Shown: piece by piece, positions 1 through 64,000 of the stretch
Layout: each line of letters opens with the position of its first letter
Position numbering within the stretch: position 1 is the first letter of the stretch
Source: Eonycteris spelaea
Lineage: Eukaryota; Chordata; Mammalia; Chiroptera; Pteropodidae
Assembly (NCBI GenBank): GCA_003508835.1
Contig: PUFA01000181.1
Location: 806,001 to 870,000, forward strand
Direction of reading: 5' to 3'
DNA length: 64,000 bases
The notes under the pieces: model-generated
The model's database searches: none
The model's input: the letters and a program-made list of their open reading frames with translations, nothing else
Told to the model about the DNA's origin: nothing
Made by a program: the position numbers and the translations under genes

Positions 1-1906
1 TTTTAATCTTTATAAACAACAGGCAGTATATATTAGTCTGATAAATAAGCAGTGTGTAATAATCTGAAAAACCAAATGTAAAATTGATACTATGTTTGAG
101 TGTACTTTAGTTTGCTAATATTCTGATTGGTTCTTTTTTGAGGTTGTTTATTTTATTTAATTTTTAATAAAATGCAGTCTACTTCCTAAATCTAGGATCT
201 GTCAGTCTTTAATTTTTAAAAAAATTATAATTATTTTTATTGTGGTAAAATACATAAAACAAAATTTACTATCTCTACCATTTTAAGTGTATACAGTTCA
301 GTGGCATTAGTACATTCATGTTGCTGTACAACCATCACCACCATTCATCTCCAGAAATCCTTTCATATAAATAATAACTCCCCATTCCCTTCTTCCCAAG
401 CCCCTGAAAATCGCCATTCACATTCTGTCTCTGTGAATTTACTACTTTAGGTTAATTCATATAAGTGAAATAATACAGTATTCATGCTTTCATGACTAAC
501 TTATTTCACTTAACGTCCTCAAAGCCCATCCATGTTTTAGTGTGTGTCAAAATTTCCTTCATTTTAATGTTAAAATATTCTCTGTGTTTTGTGTGTCTGT
601 GTATATGTGTATAAAACATACCACATTTTGTTTATCCATTCATTTGCCTGTCAATGGACACTTTGATTCCTTTACCCCTCGGTTATTGTGAATAATGCTG
701 TTATGAACATGGGTTTATACAAATATTTCTTTGAGTCTCTGTGCTCAATAGTTTTGGGTATATGCCCAGAGGTAGAATTTAAGTCTTTAATTTTTAAAGA
801 TTTTTATTTTCTACTTTTTTGGAATGCCTTTATTTTTATGGTAAATCTTGTTTTTGTGATCATACTATGGGTATGATAACACTATTATTATATCACTGTT
901 TCATCATTTCGATACCTAAAAATTACCATTTTTATATTTACTCTAATTTTATTTGCTATTCTATGGCACAACTTTAGAACTAGCTTTCACAGGCCAACTT
1001 GTGCTACGTTGGAGTCTGATTAGTCACAGAACAGAAAGTTTCATTTAGGGCATCATCTTTTCACATCTAATATTAACGTCCTTGTGAAAGTTTTTAATGT
1101 TGGAGAATACAAGTTTTTATTTTTATTTTTTAAGAATTTGTCTCCCAGAGCATTCAGATTTGAAATTTAAAGCCCATGAAACATTTTCTGAATTTACCAT
1201 CTTATATCATATACATTTGATATAAAACACCGTGAACTTATTTTGCTGTATTTGTTGAGGGCTTGTGAAATAACGTAGGAGTTATATGCTTATAGTAACA
1301 AAACATTTTCTGTTACGATAGTTTACCTGCCTTTAGAAATATGGCCCAAGTCAGTGGTAAAGCTTGAAAAAACTAAAACAAGAACAAAAAGTAAATTCCT
1401 GCTTCTCATCCCACACCAATTAAGCCTACACACCCAAGGACCTGTGATTTTAGAGTTCCTTGATTACTTCTAAGAGTAACTATGTTTAGGAATATGGCTT
1501 CAGTATATCATGTATGACCAGTGGTTTATCTGTATTGCCTAGTAGGTGTCAATGAGAAAAGCTCTTAGTAAATGAGTAGGAAATGTTTTTATAATTCCTA
1601 TTTTTTCTGTTAACTTTCCTGAGTAATAGCTAATTGTTCACTAGCATTTTAAGTCTCACTGATTATGTTTTATCAGACTAAAATTTCCACTTGAATAATT
1701 TTATAAATTATATAATTGAGTTGTAAACTATATGAATGTAATTTCTTTTAAAACTTGATATTTTGACATTTAACCTGAATATGACAAATAGAGCAAAGTT
1801 AATTTTCTTGTTGACCCTTAATTAAGTAATTACTTTTTTCTTAGTAAGTTTGTAAGGAAAAGCAGCTGTTCATCATTTTTCCTTTACTCCTTTTTTCTTC
1901 CCACAG
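1..1906 (+). other. TAOK1: TAOK1 intron (3' part) upstream of e1
   Basis: Partial intron ending in a pyrimidine-rich tract and cccacag acceptor at 1906. It holds an antisense L1 3' end at about 215-790. I see nothing recognisable in 790-1906 apart from AT-rich unique sequence. The upstream coding exons for residues 1-68, including the glycine loop and the ATP-binding lysine, are not in the window. Confidence 0.85.
215..790 (-). repeat. L1 3'-end fragment, antisense (old L1M type)
   Basis: The plus strand reads as the reverse complement of a mammalian L1 3' region: phrases such as cagttcagtggcattagtac, accatcaccaccattcatct and tgtttatccattcatttgcc appear in the expected order, ending in a stretch like tatgcccagaggtagaattt. 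Many substitutions suggest an old copy. No target duplication was found. Confidence 0.8.
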
Positions 1907-58692
<56,786 letters not shown>

Positions 58693-59273
58693 CTTAATAA
58701 TTGAAAGTGGCAATTCCGCTGGAGCTGTCTGCCAAAAGAAACTGCCTACAGACATCGTCACAGCAGCCTCCTCACTTGGGTACTACATTGTGGAAGCTGA
58801 GTGCATATGGTATATTTTATTCATTTTTGTAAAGCGTTCTGTTTTGTGTTTACTAATTGGGATGTCATAGTATTTGGCTGCCGGGTTTTGTTTGGGGTTT
58901 TTGTTTGTTTGTTTAATCTTTTGATAGAAATTGTGAAAAGGGGAATCCTGAAAGCTGCAAAAACAGAATGCAGCAAAGTAGTTTGAGTCATCACTTTTGG
59001 GCAACTGTATCCTAAGAAGTTTGTGAAAAGATCTAAAGCCTTTCTCCATACCCCCAATTCTTATGAGCCACTCACAGCAGGCAGCATATGCTGAAACAAG
59101 TTATGGAAACACACTTGTATCCCCAATGTATTTTTTTTATTAAATTGATCTGACTTCTCAGCCTCATTTGGAGTAAAGGAGTGGAAATCCATGAACACTA
59201 AAGGATTGCATTGACTTTTTCAGAGTAGAAAACAACTTAGTTCTTTTTCTGAATGCTGCATAGGTGTATCAGT

Positions 59274-59276
<3 letters not shown>

Positions 59277-59305
<29 letters not shown>
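59277..59305 (+). repeat. T29 run in 3'UTR
   Basis: 29 consecutive T in the sense strand between gtgac and ggccattc. Confidence 0.95.
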
Positions 59306-60117
59306 GGCCATTCAATTGTGCCTTCTTTGTGGCATGGTGAGACGGAGGTGCTTAAAGAGATCACCAGTGGTGTAGGAATTACATCAACAAACCTGTGAGC
59401 CTTCAAAGGGGAAGACCAGAGGGTGAGAGAGGTCCCTGAAAGTTCATATGGTACAGTATGTTAAGCAGCAGAGGGAGGAGATGAAGCTTGTATATCCTGA
59501 TGTTTTGTTGCTTATACTGTCATAGTTCATCCTAGCTAAGCTCTAAAACTCCCAAGACCCCAAACAGTACTTTTCCTTTGTACAAAAAAAAAAAAAATAC
59601 AGCCAATACAAATCAAATGCCAAAGGTATTTGAATGATGCCATATTTGTAAACTGTCATCTATTGGAATTCTCATCACACTACATAAACATTAATTTGAT
59701 TACCCCATTTTGGCTTATGGGATTTCCTGTTTACAAGTAGAATAGCCAATTATTTAAATGTTTAGTTGCCACAGTGAACCAGGAATCGCTGAGCCAATGA
59801 CTGCCAGCTGCTGACTAACCTCATCACCACTGTAGATTTTGGTGCATGTGCAGGTCGTCGTCTTTTTTTTTTTTAATTGCTGTTTTTGTTGCTGTAGTAC
59901 TTTACAAACTTCTAGTTCCTTGAGACTTAGTGATCATTTGGCATTATATTAACATCATACAATAGGAAAAACCACTTCCAGAAGTCTCTAGCCCCAGTGC
60001 TAAATTACTACTGAAAAGGAACTAGCAAGTTTGGCAAATTAAAAAAGAAAAAGTAAAGTAAGTTATAGTGGTCAGGGAATCTCTTGACAAAAGCTAACAT
60101 TTTTTTCCAAAGAGGGT

Positions 60118-60185
60118 TATGTTTTGTTTTGGTTTTGTTTTGTTTTGCTTTGCTTTGCTTTTTGTTTTGTCTTGTCTTGTTTTGC
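60118..60185 (+). repeat. TTTTG-rich tract in 3'UTR
   Basis: Imperfect TTTTG, TTTGC and TTGTC units, with no TE body next to it. Confidence 0.85.
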
Positions 60186-62225
60186 AATGAAGGAACAACC
60201 CAATGCTGAAAGATGTTACTTGGTATTCCAATGCCAGTGTGGAAATTTAGTTGAAGGTGGGTAGGGAGCTATGAGTACTTGAAGGAGAAAAAAATGTTCT
60301 TTCCAGTGACATACCAGAGTTTCTTACAAGTTAATTGTCTTGCCCCCTCTCCAGTTGTCTTGAAGAACTCTTGCTTCTAACTCTGGATCCTGATTTTTAA
60401 TATAGTTTGAGGGGCTCCAAGTTAGAATTCTTTAAGTCTCTCTTAGACCAGACTGATGAACAAAGAGTAATTTCTCACTGTTGAAATCTTGGTTTTTTCA
60501 ACCAAATTTAAGTCTTCCCCAGGTACGTCAGTACATTGTCCGTGCAACTTTCCTTTCAGCAGTTTCTAGCATTCATTTAAAGGTAACTGGAAGAAAAATA
60601 TTTTAACATAAATATTTTTTAAACTAATATCACAGTAAAACACATACACAATTTTAGGCGGTGTTTCAGGTAGCACTCTGACACATTGTCCTCTTGGCTA
60701 TGCTTGAGATCACCAGTTTATAGTTGAACATGGCATGTATTTGTCATATCTATTGAAAAGAGCTTTTAATTTTCTCAGTTTTTTTTTTGCATTCAAATAT
60801 TATACAATATTTTAAACAAATTGAGATATCTACCTATTTGGAGGGAAATGATAGAAGAGAGCTTTAACATTTTAAATGTCCAAAAATATAATAGAATTTG
60901 ATACCTTTTTAAAAATTCTTATTAGCCCCTCTGTACTGGAGGGGTGACTTAGGGAAGCAGATAAGTTTTGTAGACAAACCTCTTTTTAAAAATCCAAAGT
61001 ATTACTAGTGATACATGTTAAAGTCCACTTATGGGCTTAAATTAGTCAAATTGAGTTACTGAGTTCATGCAGAACATATGTACTCGCAAAATCGGGCCTG
61101 AATAGTGACGTAAATGTCTTATCTGGTAGGACTTTGTATCTGATTTACTTGTGTGGCACTAGTTTTACATGTAGTTCATGAGTATACATGGTTTATTCCA
61201 TTAAATTTTAATTAAAATATATACAGTTTGTGAAAATGATTCAAATTAATTGGTTTGTGTGTGTTTAATAATCTCACTTCTGAGGAATCTCATACATGGT
61301 AGGAATCATCAAAGAGGAAAGCTTGTAGCAGGAAGATTTGAAAGGTTTTGAGAGATCCTCAAGAAAGAAGCAGGCACTTTCTGAATCAGTGCGCAAATGT
61401 CAGCATTTGATCAAATTAATACTACCTCCTCCCCAGTGTTGGTGTTCACCCGATATACATGTATTTAAGAAAATTAAAAGTGTAGGAAGTTTGTCCAGCA
61501 TATCAGAAAGTCATAAATGCTATATCTGGTATCCAGAGCTTGGCAGTAAAAAATTTATTGTGTTCACTGTCTCTCCCTTTCTTCAGTTAGCATTTTTAAA
61601 ATGCAAAGCCCCATACCTTGAAATACATTATTCCTAATTCGTTTCCCCTCCTTTTGCACATATTTTTTTCCTCCCCTTATTTTAATTTCAGCTCTAACAC
61701 CAGGTTATAGTTTCTTCATTTTATAGATGATGTTAGCTGGAAAGTATGTTTATATTATTTTTATTCAGAGCTGCCATTCTTCTTAGTCATTTCTGTGACT
61801 AGAGACGAATAACCCTGCATTTGATGCCACATCCACGAGTATAATATATTTGGTACTCTGGGCCAAGGATTTATGTGTAAATTGAACTCTTGAGCATAGT
61901 CATGATGATTTTCAGCTGCCCAGACATCAGGTAAACACCGTTCAGTACACTAAAGGAACTGTCCTTGACACCCTTCCACTCCCACCTACTCTTCCTCACC
62001 CCTTTTTCAAAAATCAAAAACTCTATGAGTGTCTTTCAGACCATAAGGCAGACTTTAGTAACTCTCTATTTCTTTAAGTGCTAAATGTCTGGCATTTTAA
62101 ACTTTATAGAATACATTGTGTTGGACACTGGAATAATACTGTTTATTTTCACCTGTGAAAAATGACTTTATTGTACTTGAAACACCTCCTTTGCATTTTC
62201 TCCATTTGTGCCATTCACTAGTGGA

Positions 62226-62231
62226 AATAAA
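62226..62231 (+). promoter_or_regulatory. TAOK1: Candidate poly(A) signal AATAAA
   Basis: Canonical hexamer in gtggaaataaattg. Use as a cleavage signal is not shown. Confidence 0.35.
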
Positions 62232-62307
62232 TTGTATTATACCATGATCTACTGGCTTTTTAAAACTGTGTTAAATATGCACATTTTTGGTATAGCTGTT
62301 ATTTGTA

Positions 62308-62324
62308 TGTATATATTGTATATA
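62308..62324 (+). promoter_or_regulatory. TAOK1: Two adjacent Pumilio response elements (TGTATATA x2)
   Basis: TGTATATA at 62308-62315 and 62317-62324, both fitting UGUANAUA. A third copy is at 63973-63980. Function inferred from motif only. Confidence 0.45.
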
Positions 62325-63870
62325 CATATGAGTGTCTATATGTATGTACAGATAGATGGATATAACTCATACTGTACATTTCCATCAGGGCACTTAGGGT
62401 TCTGTTATTTTGTTATTTCGATCCTCAATCAAGGCAAGTATGCATGTGTTTAAGAAAGTAATCTGGGTTGATATTTATGAGAACATGGTCATTAGATGCA
62501 GTCTTTTTTTTTTTAATCCCCTCTTCGCACTTGTGTGGGTGGAAAGAAAGTTAAGTAAAATGTAGAACCATAAATTGCAATGCAGTAAAATAGTGCTGGT
62601 GAAGGAGCCAGTTCTTGTGGGTTTATGTTATGATGCAATGAAAGATAAGTGATGCAGAGAGAAGTGCACCATGAAAATTAAAAGCACTGGTGGTGATTCC
62701 TCTGCAAAGATGATAAAAAGAACCAGTAAATCACACAAACTTCATGTTCACTCTTACATGTATTTCTTAATAGTGATGTCATTGATCCTATTTTTACTCC
62801 ATTAATAATAATTATTAATTTTGCTAAACCAAAATAGCTAAGAAAAGAATTACTGCTAAAGCATCTAAGGTTCTACTGAATTATAAAACGAACAGGAAAT
62901 GGCCACTGGGAGAGAAGGATATGGTATTGGCGTGGGGCTTTCTCCCTTTAGCTGTCTCTTCTTGCTTGCTAATAGTAAGGTTTTTTGTGCACCTTCCTCT
63001 CCTTCTGAGCCACTACTATTCAAGCAGAGATTTGGCCCAACACAGCTGCCCTTTCCTAGGAGGTTTATATGGTCCTGTGTTTTGTCCTATACTTAACAAT
63101 GTGAAGTGTCTAGTGCATATTCAAGTCAGAAAATAATATATTTAAGGTATATAAGTGTGAATCTCCTATCATGATAGAAGAAGAGGTTCTTGTTTCTTAG
63201 GTAGAAAACAGCCTTTTCTAAGGAACAAAACCAAAACATGGCTGTCATCTTTGAGTTGCTTACCAAAATACAGATCATTATTCAAGAAGAACAGATTCTC
63301 TCTTTTGTTTTCCCTCATCTAACATGATAGTGCCCCCAACCAGGTTGTAGCATTGCTGTTGAAAAGGCACTCACTCTTCATTATTAAGAACTGGACATTT
63401 CCCATCCTCAGATTCCTTAAAGTTGGAAGAGTGTGCTGTACACTTAGCAGACTTGCCTGTTGTATGCAAGGACTACTGATTGACGTCTGTTTTGCTGTGT
63501 ATCTGGTTATGTTGTCTGCACTTTTATGAAATCACTACAGTAGATCTACATTGGAAATAACTAATGAACTAAGTTTTAAACACTGTCTAGAAAAAGAGAG
63601 TGAAGCTGAGAACTCTTCCTTAATTGTGCATTTTTATTTTCTACTGAATTCCAATAGCCCCCTTTAAAGTCATGTTGAATAATTTTCCCCTCATTTATAT
63701 TCAGACTTCCAAATTTTCACCCATGCAAGGGAAGAGAACCCATTTGGCCTTATGGTAGCCTTCCGGTTATAAGAAATACATAAATTAGTATGCACCTTAT
63801 CTGCCTGTTGTGGGTTTCTTAAACTTGCACTTCCTTCTCATCTACCCCAAAGTAGATACCCTTTAAAGAA

Positions 63871-63876
63871 AATAAA
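63871..63876 (+). promoter_or_regulatory. TAOK1: Candidate poly(A) signal AATAAA
   Basis: Canonical hexamer in aagaaaataaaggc, with a TG-rich stretch about 95 nt downstream (63966-63980). That is farther than usual for a downstream element. Confidence 0.35.
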
Positions 63877-64000
63877 GGCAGAGAATTAAAACTGGGGAGC
63901 CATTTACTGTCACCAGCACTGTTAACTGTTTTCCCAGCAATCGTAACTTTTTGAAGTTTTGGAGATTGTGTGTGTATATATATGTAGCTGTATTGGATTT

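Larger units (their letters stand above)
58693..64000 (+). other. TAOK1: TAOK1 3'UTR (continues past window)
   Basis: TAOK1 mRNAs are known to have a very long 3'UTR, and the 5.3 kb after the stop shows no interspersed repeat insertion, unlike the introns. It includes a T29 run (59277-59305), an A run (59583-59597), a TTTTG-rich tract (60118-60185), two adjacent Pumilio-type sites (62308-62324) and a third (63973). AATAAA hexamers lie at 62226 and 63871. The true end is not determined. Short open frames in the region are not credible genes. Confidence 0.82.

Overview
The window is nuclear DNA from a placental mammal. It is AT-rich, dense in L1, MIR, L2 and DNA-transposon remains, and holds one multi-exon gene on the + strand: TAOK1 (thousand-and-one amino-acid kinase 1, a STE20-family MAP3K). 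Seventeen coding exons (e1-e17) with AG/GT boundaries lie between 1907 and 58692. They encode what corresponds to residues 69-1001 of the 1001-residue protein; the first ~68 codons and the 5' exons lie upstream. From 58693 to the end the sequence is probably TAOK1 3'UTR.

Layout: e1-e7 (1907-23049) carry the kinase domain from just after the ATP-lysine region to its end. e8-e10 carry the acidic and Ser-rich linker. e11-e16 (33223-51805) carry the long coiled-coil region. e17 (58231-58692) carries the last coiled-coil segment and a Gly/Pro/His/Trp tail. Exon lengths and phases fit together exactly, except for single-base length differences in e1, e4, e8 and e15, mostly at homopolymers. These break the literal reading frame and look like assembly or basecalling errors rather than a dead gene.

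The introns are mostly retrotransposon debris. The main structures are: a half-L1 (HAL1-like) element at 6191-8629; an antisense 5'-truncated L1 with a perfect 13-bp target duplication (12981-14060); an old sense L1 (14600-18840) carrying a 1-kb GC-rich insert and a Tigger-like element; a sense L1 inside an antisense L1 (30820-33140); a nearly full-length antisense L1 (35413-42456) carrying a 5S rRNA-derived SINE and a hAT-type element with an 8-bp target duplication; and a second HAL1-like copy (56271-57147) with a perfect 17-bp duplication, followed by a second 5S-derived SINE.

Two 5S-derived SINEs sharing non-CpG changes suggest a fruit bat (Pteropodidae), where such SINEs (MEG family) are known. 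This is an inference from repeats only. The most interesting new signal is that both HAL1-like copies share the same internal ORF2 deletion junction, which points to a propagating non-autonomous L1 derivative.
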